From Chloroflexota bacterium (GTDB lineage: Bacteria; Chloroflexota; Dehalococcoidia; E44-bin15), in NCBI GenBank assembly GCA_015222405.1, contig JADFVG010000209.1, positions 1-8,675 of the forward strand: a stretch of DNA of 8,675 nucleotides, written 5' to 3'. Below the pieces are notes generated by a model. The model was not told the origin of the DNA. It worked only from the letters and a program-made list of their open reading frames with translations, and ran no database searches. Below, in pieces: positions 1-5,925 of the stretch (position 1 is the first letter of the stretch; the number at the start of each line of letters is the position of its first letter). The translations under genes were made by a program, and so were the position numbers.

Positions 1-1
1 A

Positions 2-1582
2 GTGGTGGACGCAAGCCAAGACTCCCTCCTGAAAAAGATCGAGACCCTAATCGGGGAAAGCTACAAGATAGTTGGTGTTTCCGGCTGCAGAGAAGCTATT
101 AAACTGATGAGGGAGAGACGCTTCGACCTTCTCATCACCGCCATCAAATCCCCCAAGTCGGCAGAACTGTTTCTTGCCGAGATGGTGAGAAAGAACGATC
201 CCGCCCTGGGTATTATTCTCCTCGGCAACCGGCGGGGCATCGATGCTGCCTCACAGAGGCTCAAAGCTGGCCCCCAGGCCTTCCTGTCACAACCCTTTAC
301 CGCGAGCGAGCTAGAGAGAGCAGTGGATGATGCCCTGGAGCAGAGGCGGCTCCTGCGGGACAACAAAAGGCTGAAGGCGCTGCTTCCCCTGCTTGAGATC
401 AGCAAAACCATGATGTCCGAGATGGAGCTGGGGAAGCTTTTCGATGTTATCCTGGACATTATTTGGACCGAGACCGAGGCCGATGGCGTCTCCCTGATGC
501 TCCTTGATGAAGCGGAGCGAGAACTGGAGGTCAAGGCAGTTCTTGGCACTTCAGAGAGGCTGAACCATGCTAAGGAGAAGGTGGGCCAAGGGCTCGCCGG
601 TTGGGTGGCCAAGAGTGCAAAGCCGCTGCTGCTAACTGATGAGACCCCTGTTGACCACCCGCTGAGAAAAGAGATGAACAAAATGGGGGTCTCATCAGTG
701 CTCTGCCTGCCCCTGGTGGTCAAATGCAGGGTGATCGGGGTCCTCAGAAGCAGCAAAACAGGGGGGTCTCCCTTCACCCGCAGTGATCTGGAGCTGCTCT
801 CCATTTTGTGCGGTCAAGCAGCGATTGCCATTGAAAATGCAAGGCTCTTCAGCGGAGTGAAAACCCAGCAAGCCCGGGTGGAGCAACTGCTGAAGCAGAC
901 CCTCATTGCACAAGAGCATGAAAGGCGAAGGATCTCCCTGGAGATCCATGATGGCGCCGCTCAATGGATGGTCGGCGCCTCCTATCACATTCGAGCCTTC
1001 AATCACACCCTGGCCAAAGGCAATTTACTCCAGACGAGGCAGGAACTTGCCGAGATTAGGAGCGTCATCGAGCAAAGCATAAAAGAGCTTCGCCGTGTAA
1101 TCTTCGATCTTCAGCCTCCGGCTTTAGGCCAATTCGGGTTGGTAGGGGCACTACATCAGTATCTGCAAAACTTTGAGATAGATACCGGCATCGCCTGCTC
1201 CTTTCAAATTGAGGGCACCCCCTCCACCCTCTCCCGAGTCTATGAGATCACTCTCTATCGTGTCACCCAGGAAGCCCTGGCCAATGTGCGCAAACATGCT
1301 CAAGCCACCAGGGTCAATGTCATCCTCCGCTTTCAGCCCGATGACCTCCGCCTAGAGATCAGGGACAACGGCAAAGGGTTCGACATCGTCAAGGTGCTTA
1401 AGGGTGCCAACTCAGTGGAGCGGTTGGGACTTAGTGGCATGAAAGACAGAGCAGAGACGCTGGGCGGCTCCCTGATTATAGACTCCGCCCCGGGAGCAGG
1501 AACCTGTGTCACATTGACCCTTGCCTTGCAGGATGCTGTGCCTGAGGAGCTCTCGCCGATAGCAAAAATGATTAATAGCTAG
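2..1582 (+). CDS. Soluble sensor histidine kinase (degenerate receiver, GAF, HisKA_3, HATPase_c), 5' partial
   Basis: Cytoplasmic NarL-type histidine kinase with no membrane segment in the visible part. Residues 1-112 (counting from the GTG at base 2) have a receiver fold but begin inside its first beta strand (VVDASQD), so the true start is probably a few codons upstream of the window. The phosphoacceptor position in the segment LLITAIKSP is Ala47, and the usual KP lysine is Gln, so this receiver probably cannot be phosphorylated. A GAF domain spans about 140-280. The HisKA_3 dimerisation domain carries the motif RRISLEIHDGAAQ with the phosphorylatable His316. The ATP-binding domain shows Asn428 in EALANVRKHA, DNGKGF at 455-460 and GLSGM at 476-480. 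It should autophosphorylate and pass the phosphate to the regulator encoded 44 bases downstream. The GAF ligand cannot be told from sequence. Confidence 0.93.
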   Translation: MVDASQDSLLKKIETLIGESYKIVGVSGCREAIKLMRERRFDLLITAIKSPKSAELFLAEMVRKNDPALGIILLGNRRGIDAASQRLKAGPQAFLSQPFTASELERAVDDALEQRRLLRDNKRLKALLPLLEISKTMMSEMELGKLFDVILDIIWTETEADGVSLMLLDEAERELEVKAVLGTSERLNHAKEKVGQGLAGWVAKSAKPLLLTDETPVDHPLRKEMNKMGVSSVLCLPLVVKCRVIGVLRSSKTGGSPFTRSDLELLSILCGQAAIAIENARLFSGVKTQQARVEQLLKQTLIAQEHERRRISLEIHDGAAQWMVGASYHIRAFNHTLAKGNLLQTRQELAEIRSVIEQSIKELRRVIFDLQPPALGQFGLVGALHQYLQNFEIDTGIACSFQIEGTPSTLSRVYEITLYRVTQEALANVRKHAQATRVNVILRFQPDDLRLEIRDNGKGFDIVKVLKGANSVERLGLSGMKDRAETLGGSLIIDSAPGAGTCVTLTLALQDAVPEELSPIAKMINS

Positions 1583-1626
1583 CTTCGACAGCTTTTATTT
1601 CCATCCTACTATTGCAAGGAGGAAGA

Positions 1627-2262
1627 ATGAGCATTCGGGTTCTGCTGGTAGATGACCACCCAGTGGTGCGCCACGGGCTGAGGCGGATGCTGGAGCTGGA
1701 GAAGGATATGGAGGTGGTGGCTGAGGCAGTCGATGGGGAACAGGCGCTGAATGAGATAGGAACTGTATCCCCCGACATCGTCCTTCTCGATATCAGGATG
1801 CCAGGGATGGGGGGCATCGAAACCATCCGCCAGATCAGAGAGCACCACCCTGAAACAAACGTCATGGTATTAACTATGTATGGCAACCAGTATCTATCTC
1901 AGGCCATCGAGGCCGGTGCCATGGGCTATCTGGTCAAGGATGTGGGAAATGAGGATCTGATCCACGCTATCAGGGCGGTACATCGGGGGCAGTCAATCCT
2001 ACACCCCTCGCTGAGCCGCGAGCTTTTCAATGAGTTTGCCTCCCTAGCTAAGGGCGGGAACAACTACAAATCCTGTCTTGCCCCAAGAGAACTGGAAATC
2101 ATACGCCTCATTGCTGCCGGATCGACCAATAAGGAAATTGCAGCCCAGCTTTTCCTGAGTGAGACCACAGTGAAACGTAGCGTAAGCCGCATCTTGGATA
2201 AACTGGAATCTAAGGACCGCGCTGAGGCGGTGTCCGAAGCCTATAAACGCGGGCTAATATAG
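1627..2262 (+). CDS. NarL/FixJ-family response regulator
   Basis: DNA-binding response regulator of 211 residues, the normal length for the family, and the probable partner of the kinase just upstream in the same operon. The receiver domain (about 1-120) is intact: acidic pair Asp9-Asp10, phosphoacceptor Asp55 in LLDIRMP, Thr83 and Lys104 in YLVKD. A LuxR-type helix-turn-helix lies at about 146-205 (LAPRELEIIRLIAAGSTNKEIA, with the recognition helix around SETTVKRSVSRIL). The ATG at 1627 was chosen because AAGGAGG at 1616-1622 sits directly before it. An in-frame TTG at 1612 would overlap that RBS. The target genes are unknown. A strong terminator follows, so the pair forms its own transcription unit. 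Confidence 0.95.
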   Translation: MSIRVLLVDDHPVVRHGLRRMLELEKDMEVVAEAVDGEQALNEIGTVSPDIVLLDIRMPGMGGIETIRQIREHHPETNVMVLTMYGNQYLSQAIEAGAMGYLVKDVGNEDLIHAIRAVHRGQSILHPSLSRELFNEFASLAKGGNNYKSCLAPRELEIIRLIAAGSTNKEIAAQLFLSETTVKRSVSRILDKLESKDRAEAVSEAYKRGLI

Positions 2263-2286
2263 GGTCCCCTGGTAAAAGCAGAAGTT

Positions 2287-2316
2287 AAAGAGACCTCCAC
2301 TTGAGGTCTCTTTTTT
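2287..2316 (+). terminator. Intrinsic terminator of the two-component operon
   Basis: An 11-bp perfect stem (2287-2297 with 2303-2313, core AGAGACCTC/GAGGTCTCT) with a 5-nt loop runs into a T tract at 2311-2316. It lies 24 bases after the response regulator stop codon and marks the end of the kinase-regulator unit. Confidence 0.9.
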
Positions 2317-2618
2317 GCCCTGCCCAAGAAGATGAGAGCAGCTTCATGGACCCTTTTGGGTCATAAATGTTGACCAATTCGTCCTTCGCAATTGTGACCT
2401 TTTGCAGCTTTTCCTCAGCAAGAGACCAAGGTTATGATGGAATGGAAACCCAGGCACAAATTTCACTGCGGGAGGCAAATGGGAAGCTGAAGCCGCTCAC
2501 AACGGAGCCATAATGTGTGAGAGAAGCTCCGATGCTCAGAGGTCAGGGCGCACGCCCCAGGCTCCGCTCTAAATCAATCAAAGGTGCGCCCTGACCGGCA
2601 TCGGTAGAGGTAAGAGCT
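2317..2618. other. Intergenic region without a recognisable gene
   Basis: About 300 bases between the terminator and the first small winged-helix gene. I see no convincing open frame on either strand. It holds a small GACCC-TTTT-GGGTC hairpin at 2349-2362, a TATGAT hexamer at 2433-2438 that could be a -10 box but lacks a good -35, a 6-bp hairpin (2496-2501 with 2516-2521), and the large inverted repeat listed separately. The promoter for the downstream small genes is presumably here but cannot be fixed. Confidence 0.5.
2529..2604 (+). repeat. Long imperfect inverted repeat (hairpin) ending at an RBS
   Basis: The left arm CCGATGC (2529-2535) plus GGTCAGGGCGCAC (2541-2553) is matched exactly by the right arm GTGCGCCCTGACC (2584-2596) plus GCATCGG (2598-2604). 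This makes 20 base pairs with a 5/1-nt internal loop and a 30-nt apical loop. No T tract follows, so it is not a terminator. The right arm ends one base before the AGAGG ribosome binding site (2606-2610) of the winged-helix gene at 2619. It could therefore act on translation or mRNA stability in the leader, or be a relic of a small repeat element. I do not recognise a family. Confidence 0.75.
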
Positions 2619-2807
2619 ATGAGCATAAGCGAAGAGCTGGCAAAGCGGGTGTTGTCCTTTGTTATTGAGCATCCAGGGACAAAGCTCGTCGCCGTCGAGG
2701 AAGCCCTGGGGGTGTCAAGGATCGAGGTGGGACGAACACTCCGGGCGCTGATGGATCAAGGCAAGATCCGCAGGGATGAAGATACGAGACAATATTTCCC
2801 TATCTAG
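2619..2807 (+). CDS. Small winged-helix DNA-binding protein (62 aa)
   Basis: A 62-residue protein that is almost entirely one winged helix-turn-helix. Helix 1 is about residues 4-18 (EELAKRVLSFVIEHPG). The HTH is at about 22-48 (KLVAVEEALGVSRIEVGRTLRALMDQGKI), and a short beta wing (RRDEDTRQYFPI) ends the protein. It resembles the DNA-binding half of MarR/IclR-type regulators without a sensor domain. The ATG is supported by AGAGG at 2606-2610 with 8-nt spacing. It lies 17 bases upstream of the GvpK-like gene and is probably co-transcribed with it, so it may be a local regulator. No cofactor-binding residues are visible. The specific family is not identified. Confidence 0.8.
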   Translation: MSISEELAKRVLSFVIEHPGTKLVAVEEALGVSRIEVGRTLRALMDQGKIRRDEDTRQYFPI

Positions 2808-2824
2808 CGGCAAGCGAGCAATAA

Positions 2825-3169
2825 ATGAGGACCGATCTTCGGGAACACGATCTTATGCAGGGAGTCCTGGCTCTGGTTGTTGGCCTGTCCGAAATGATAA
2901 AGGACGCCCTAAAATTACAGTCCCTGCAACAAATGCAAGAGAGGGGCATGAGCGGGGAGGAGGTGGAAAGGTGGAAGCGCGCCCTGATGGACCTCGATGC
3001 CGTTCTGGATCGGATAAGAAGCCATGACGGGCTCACTCCGGTCCTGCGGCAATTGGGGCGTAACTTCGATCACCGGGTGGACGATATCCTGAGCCAGGCC
3101 TTGAATCCCGATTCCTTCAAGTCGAAGGTGGGCACGCCAAGACTCCCTGACCGACAGCAAGAAGACTAA
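2825..3169 (+). CDS. GvpK-like protein (gas vesicle protein K family), 114 aa
   Basis: The segment from about residue 9 to 70 follows the pattern I know for gas vesicle protein K. It has a helical stretch QGVLALVVGLSEMI, a basic/polar helix, then GMSGEEVERWKRALMDLD (GvpK members have G-x-L/M-x-EE-x-E-x-x-x-ALM-x-L) and a closing D/F-G-L. The usual DLGPLG tail is not seen; instead the C-terminus is polar and probably disordered. GvpK is an accessory protein of gas vesicle assembly, but no gvpA, gvpN, gvpF/L or gvpJ is in this window, so the role here is open. The RBS is poor (AAGCGAG), and the start may rely on coupling to the gene ending 17 bases upstream. An alternative ATG is at 2855. The family call rests on memory of the pattern; the gene itself is well supported. 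Confidence 0.62.
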   Translation: MRTDLREHDLMQGVLALVVGLSEMIKDALKLQSLQQMQERGMSGEEVERWKRALMDLDAVLDRIRSHDGLTPVLRQLGRNFDHRVDDILSQALNPDSFKSKVGTPRLPDRQQED

Positions 3170-3226
3170 AGCTTATCTTTGAATTACGATAGCTGAGCTG
3201 CCGCTGTTCCAAGCCGCTTTCTCATC

Positions 3227-3250
3227 CTCTCCGGGTAAGGCGCCGGAGAG
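3227..3250 (+). terminator. Possible weak terminator hairpin after the GvpK-like gene
   Basis: An 8-bp perfect stem CTCTCCGG/CCGGAGAG (3227-3234 with 3243-3250) with an 8-nt loop, followed by CTCTTTGTG. The T tract is poor, so it may be an inefficient terminator or simply an mRNA-stabilising hairpin in the 140-nt gap between two small genes. Confidence 0.4.
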
Positions 3251-3258
3251 CTCTTTGT

Positions 3259-3288
3259 GCTGGGGCTTTGCCCGGGCAAAGCCCCAGC
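3259..3288. repeat. 30-bp perfect palindrome
   Basis: Every base from 3259 to 3273 pairs with its partner in 3274-3288. The centre is TTTGCCCGGGCAAA and the arms are GCTGGGG/CCCCAGC. There is no T tract on either side, so it is not an intrinsic terminator. A palindrome this long without a loop can form a cruciform or a strong RNA hairpin, or serve as a dimeric protein-binding site. It ends 11 bases before the RBS of the TTG-initiated gene at 3310. It may also belong to a dispersed repeat family, which this window alone cannot show. Confidence 0.85.
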
Positions 3289-3298
3289 CTTGAAAAAG

Positions 3299-3304
3299 AA
3301 GGAG
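3299..3304 (+). promoter_or_regulatory. Ribosome binding site that fixes a TTG start
   Basis: AAGGAG at 3299-3304 lies 5 bases before the TTG at 3310. The upstream in-frame TTG at 3268 lies inside the palindrome and has no SD-like sequence, so 3310 is preferred. Confidence 0.7.
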
Positions 3305-3309
3305 AGCCT

Positions 3310-3609
3310 TTGAAGCCTACGAACAGTCGCGTTGGGCCCGAGGATATTGCCGATGTGGCTCGCCTTGTGGACACCACCAGTGCCAGGGTGCTGTGGTACT
3401 TCTGGGAGAACAGGCATGCCCGGCTCGATGAGCTAACCAAGCTGGTAGGCGAATCCTCTCCCATGAATGTCCTGCTCAGGATCAGGGATGTCATCAACCC
3501 GGCAGCAGAGCAGGTGCTGGGCAAACCAATTCTCGTCTTTGAGAAATCAGCCCTTGACTATCACACCGGTGAACATATCTTCCATAGCTGGTGGCTTTTT
3601 TCGACCTAG
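3310..3609 (+). CDS. Winged-helix-like small protein (99 aa), TTG start
   Basis: A 99-residue soluble protein. Residues about 8-45 (GPEDIADVARLVDTTSARVLWYFWENRHARLDELTKLVG) read as the first two helices of a winged helix with an ArsR-like LDELTKLVG helix. A recognition-helix candidate (SSPMNVLLRIRDVINPAAE) and hydrophobic strands ending in HIFHSWWLF follow. It may be DNA-binding or a degenerate relative, since the recognition helix is not strongly basic. Codon use and the good RBS suggest a real gene. It is the last of three small + strand genes before the folC promoter. No specific family is recognised. Confidence 0.68.
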   Translation: MKPTNSRVGPEDIADVARLVDTTSARVLWYFWENRHARLDELTKLVGESSPMNVLLRIRDVINPAAEQVLGKPILVFEKSALDYHTGEHIFHSWWLFST

Positions 3610-3621
3610 GGGCTGTGGTAA

Positions 3622-3676
3622 GCTAGCCTGTTTCTGCTTTCTATCCCCTTTTCTCGGCTAGCCTGTTTCCGCTTTC
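3622..3676. repeat. Two 20-nt direct repeats, period 35
   Basis: The sequence GCTAGCCTGTTTCTGCTTTC (3622-3641) recurs at 3657-3676 with one change (T to C), start to start 35 bases. The two copies flank TATCCCCTTTTCTCG. Only two copies are present, with no cas genes and no CRISPR-like palindrome, so this is either a short duplication or a paired binding site in the region before folC. Confidence 0.7.
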
Positions 3677-3700
3677 GTACTGCATTACTCAACTCTAGTC

Positions 3701-3729
3701 TTACCTTCCTTCCCTTCCTCTGATATAAT
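3701..3729 (+). promoter_or_regulatory. Extended -10 promoter for folC
   Basis: A consensus TATAAT at 3724-3729 is preceded by TG one base upstream (TGATATAAT, an extended -10). A weak -35 candidate TTACCT lies at 3701-3706 with 17-nt spacing. It would start transcription near 3736, giving a leader of about 50 nt before folC. The extended -10 would compensate for the poor -35. Confidence 0.65.
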
Positions 3730-3786
3730 GACATTTCCAAAGACTAAATCGCTGGCAGAGGCTCAGCACTCGGCCGAAGGGCGATA

Positions 3787-5124
3787 ATGAACTATCAGGC
3801 GGCGCTAGAGTACATTCTGAGCTTTACCGATTACGAGAGGTCGCCCGCAGCTCTCTATTCCCCAGCCAACTTTGACCTCAGGCGTATGGAGGAACTCCTT
3901 GAGCGCCTGGGCAACCCCCATCTAAGGGCGAGAGCAGTTCATGTGGCTGGAACCAAGGGCAAAGGAAGCACCGCAGCCATGATCGCCTCCGCCCTTGGCG
4001 CTGCTGGCTATAGGACAGGGCTTTATACCTCGCCCCACCTTCACACGTTTCGCGAGCGGATAAACATCGCGGGCAAGGACATCGCCGAAAGGGAGTTTTA
4101 CACCCTGGCGAAGAGGCTAAAGCCCGAGGTCGAGGCGGTGAACCTTGGCCATGCTTACGGGCAGCTTACCACCTTCGAGATATTGACCGCCATGGCGCTC
4201 ACCTATTTTGGCGAGGCCAAGGTTGATTTCCAGGTGCTGGAGGCAGGACTGGGAGGAAGGCTCGATGCCACCAATGTGGTGCCTGCGGAGGTGGCGGTGA
4301 TCACCTCCATCAGCTTAGACCACGCCGAAATTCTGGGCGACTCCCTTGATAAGATAGCCGGGGAGAAGGCAGGCATCATTAAGCCGGGGAGTGTAGTGGT
4401 GATTTCCCCGCAGCAGGAGGAGGCAGAGATGATGATAGCGGAGGTCTGCGGGGAGAAAAGGGCGAGGCTCGTCGCCGTGGGAAGGGATGTCACGTGGCAA
4501 AAAATAGCCGCCGACATAAGCGGGCAATCTTTAAGAGTGAGAGGGCTACTGGATAGCTATGACCTCGCCATCCCCCTCCTCGGTGAGCATCAATTGGAAA
4601 ATGCTGCCACCGCTGTTGCTGCCCTGGAAGCGCTGGCTTCTTGTGGCGTGACAATCCCCGCCGAGAGCATCGTCGGCGGGCTGGCCGAGGTGCGCTGGCC
4701 GGGGCGACTGGAGATTTTGAGTCATGAGCCGCTGTTTCTGGTTGATGGCGCCCATAACGCCGATTCGGCAAGGAGACTAAAGGAGGCGATAAAACAGTAT
4801 TTTGATTTCCAGCGATTAGTCCTCATCATCGGGGTATCCTCAGATAAGGATATAGCAGGGATTGCTGGTGAGCTGGCTCCACTTTCCACAGTAGCCATCG
4901 CCACCCGCTCCCGCCATCCCCGCGCCCTGGCGCCTTCCCTGCTTCTGGAGGAGCTGCTAAAGCACGGCGCTTACACCGAGCTAACGGAAAGCGTGGCCGC
5001 AGCCACCCGTCGCGCCTTAGCCCTGGCAGAACCCAGGGACCTCATCTGTGCCACAGGTTCGCTGTTCATTGCTGCTGAGGCGATAGAATTTGTGAAGGGC
5101 ATCCCTGCCGAGATATATCCATAA
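3787..5124 (+). CDS. folC: Folylpolyglutamate synthase / dihydrofolate synthase
   Basis: Cytosolic Mur-ligase-family enzyme that adds glutamate to folates with ATP, and in many bacteria also joins glutamate to dihydropteroate. At 445 residues it has the usual length. Visible motifs are the P-loop GTKGKGS at 55-61, the TSPHLHTFRERI segment near 81-92, LEAGLGGRLDATN at 151-163, SLDHAEILG around Asp178-His179, GEKAGI at 192-197 (its lysine is carbamylated in studied homologues), LLGEHQLENAATAVAAL in the central domain, RWPGRLE, and DGAHNADS at 320-327 in the C-terminal ligase domain. The ATG follows AAGGG at 3777-3781. It has its own promoter and is followed after 86 bases by a small TIGR04076-type gene. 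Sequence alone does not say whether both FPGS and DHFS activities are present. Confidence 0.97.
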   Translation: MNYQAALEYILSFTDYERSPAALYSPANFDLRRMEELLERLGNPHLRARAVHVAGTKGKGSTAAMIASALGAAGYRTGLYTSPHLHTFRERINIAGKDIAEREFYTLAKRLKPEVEAVNLGHAYGQLTTFEILTAMALTYFGEAKVDFQVLEAGLGGRLDATNVVPAEVAVITSISLDHAEILGDSLDKIAGEKAGIIKPGSVVVISPQQEEAEMMIAEVCGEKRARLVAVGRDVTWQKIAADISGQSLRVRGLLDSYDLAIPLLGEHQLENAATAVAALEALASCGVTIPAESIVGGLAEVRWPGRLEILSHEPLFLVDGAHNADSARRLKEAIKQYFDFQRLVLIIGVSSDKDIAGIAGELAPLSTVAIATRSRHPRALAPSLLLEELLKHGAYTELTESVAAATRRALALAEPRDLICATGSLFIAAEAIEFVKGIPAEIYP

Positions 5125-5210
5125 AAAGCGTTGATACTGCCTGAAAAGGTTCTGAAAGCATTAGGCCATATGCCAACCACAGCTTGGTGTACGAAAAAAG
5201 GAGGCGAACT

Positions 5211-5486
5211 ATGGCGGAGCAAATTGGCTATCGAGTGGTAGGCACCATAAAGGCGGTAAAAGGGGATTGCAGTGCTGGTCACAAGGTGGGAGATAAGCTG
5301 GAACTCTGCGGCCACAGTAGCGGGGGGCTATGCGGCTTCTTCTACCACGACATCTTCCCCTACATCATCATGTTACAGTTTGGAGGGGGATTTCCTCCAG
5401 AGTGGGGGGACCCAGACGTCATCGAACTCGACTGCATGGACAAGCATAACCTTGTCACTATAGAGCTACGCAGGATACAGGAGTAG
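5211..5486 (+). CDS. TIGR04076 family small protein (91 aa)
   Basis: The pattern is that of TIGR04076: an N-terminal beta strand (YRVVGTIKAVKG), then CSAGHKVGDKLEL, GLCGFFYHDIFPYIIMLQFGGGFP, DPDVIELDCMD and a closing strand VTIELRRI. Conserved-looking cysteines are at 20, 33, 41 and 75, with His24 and His46, so metal binding or redox chemistry is possible but unproven. The molecular function of the family is unknown to me. ATG 5211 is chosen because AAGGAGG at 5198-5204 sits 6 bases before it; the in-frame GTG at 5187 lies upstream of that RBS. It is downstream of folC with no clear terminator between them, and convergent with the SWIM gene, with stop codons 17 bases apart. Confidence 0.88.
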   Translation: MAEQIGYRVVGTIKAVKGDCSAGHKVGDKLELCGHSSGGLCGFFYHDIFPYIIMLQFGGGFPPEWGDPDVIELDCMDKHNLVTIELRRIQE

Positions 5487-5503
5487 CATAGCTCTTATCG
5501 CCG

Positions 5504-5785
5504 TTAGCGCACGGGAAGCCCAAGCTTAGCCCCGACCTCAGCAGATAGAGCTTCTTTGGGCAACATGGGGCAAAGGATTTTTTGCAGCGCCATGGTATGG
5601 CTGCAAAGACCCCACTTGGAGAAGAAGTTGCAAGAGCAGTGCCACTGTCCATCTTTATAGCCAGTGTTATAGGTGCTGTGCTCCCCTCGGAAACTCACCG
5701 CTAACTCGGAAAAGGTGATACGCTCCGGCTCCTGAGCATAGCGGTGCGCCTTTTCGATCTTGCCGATAAGACTTGAATGCATCAT
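5504..5785 (-). CDS. Small SWIM zinc-finger protein (93 aa)
   Basis: The C-x-C-x8-C-x-H zinc site of a SWIM domain is complete: Cys50, Cys52, Cys61 and His63 in the segment WHCSCNFFSKWGLCSHTMALQKIL. It is preceded by the typical strand FRGEHSTYNTGYKDGQ. The N-terminal 30 residues are helical and polar (IGKIEKAHRYAQEPERI). SWIM domains bind DNA or proteins and usually sit in larger proteins such as SWI2/SNF2 ATPases or transposases; here it stands alone. The start is ATG at 5785 or the next codon (5782), after AAGAAGGGGGG. Its promoter is probably at 5884-5912, with a terminator in between (see separate entries). It is the only minus-strand gene in the window. Confidence 0.85.
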   Translation of the reverse strand: MMHSSLIGKIEKAHRYAQEPERITFSELAVSFRGEHSTYNTGYKDGQWHCSCNFFSKWGLCSHTMALQKILCPMLPKEALSAEVGAKLGLPVR

Positions 5786-5813
5786 CCCCCCTTCTTACCC
5801 AATGCTTAAAGTT

Positions 5814-5843
5814 AAAAAAGCACCGGATATTTCCCCGGTGCTT
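5814..5843 (-). terminator. Minus-strand intrinsic terminator in the leader of the SWIM gene
   Basis: Read on the minus strand, AAGCACCGG (5843-5835) pairs with CCGGTGCTT (5826-5818) around an 8-nt loop, followed by six T at 5819-5814. This is a good rho-independent terminator for leftward transcription. It lies upstream of the SWIM start codon, so it either attenuates that gene or blocks leftward antisense transcription from the transporter side. On the + strand the following bases are CTCTC, so it is not expected to terminate rightward transcription. Confidence 0.75.
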
Positions 5844-5883
5844 CTCTCATCCCGCTCTGAAACTGGCCCCATCATCTCTAAAC

Positions 5884-5912
5884 ATTCTATCCCCCGCCGT
5901 CTGAGAAGTCAA
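5884..5912 (-). promoter_or_regulatory. Minus-strand sigma70-type promoter toward the SWIM gene
   Basis: On the minus strand TTGACT (5912-5907) and TAGAAT (5889-5884) are separated by exactly 17 bases, five of six matches each to the consensus. The start would be near 5877, about 90 bases before the SWIM start codon and upstream of the leader terminator. Its -35 is 13 bases from the -35 of the divergent + strand promoter, so the two polymerase sites abut. Confidence 0.68.
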
Positions 5913-5925
5913 TAGCGACCAAGGC

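Noticed and set aside
61..804. Long minus-strand open frame (247 codons) opposite the kinase
   Set aside because: It is antisense to a kinase with clear receiver and GAF patterns. Its product is serine/arginine-rich with no recognisable domain, as expected of a shadow frame.
2776..3027. + strand open frame overlapping the winged-helix and GvpK-like genes
   Set aside because: Out of frame with both better-supported genes. The product is low-complexity Gly/Arg-rich and has no RBS.
3622..3676. CRISPR array
   Set aside because: Only two 20-nt copies with a 15-nt gap, no repeat palindrome and no cas genes.
3730..3786. Tetrahydrofolate riboswitch before folC
   Set aside because: The leader is only about 50 nt and shows no multi-helix fold; it is too short for that class.
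5130..5160. Promoter between folC and the TIGR04076 gene based on TTGATA at 5131
   Set aside because: No acceptable -10 hexamer lies 16-18 bases downstream.
5462..5495. AGAGCTA/TAGCTCT inverted repeat between the convergent genes
   Set aside because: Only 7 bp with a 20-nt loop and no T tract on either strand, so not convincing as a bidirectional terminator.
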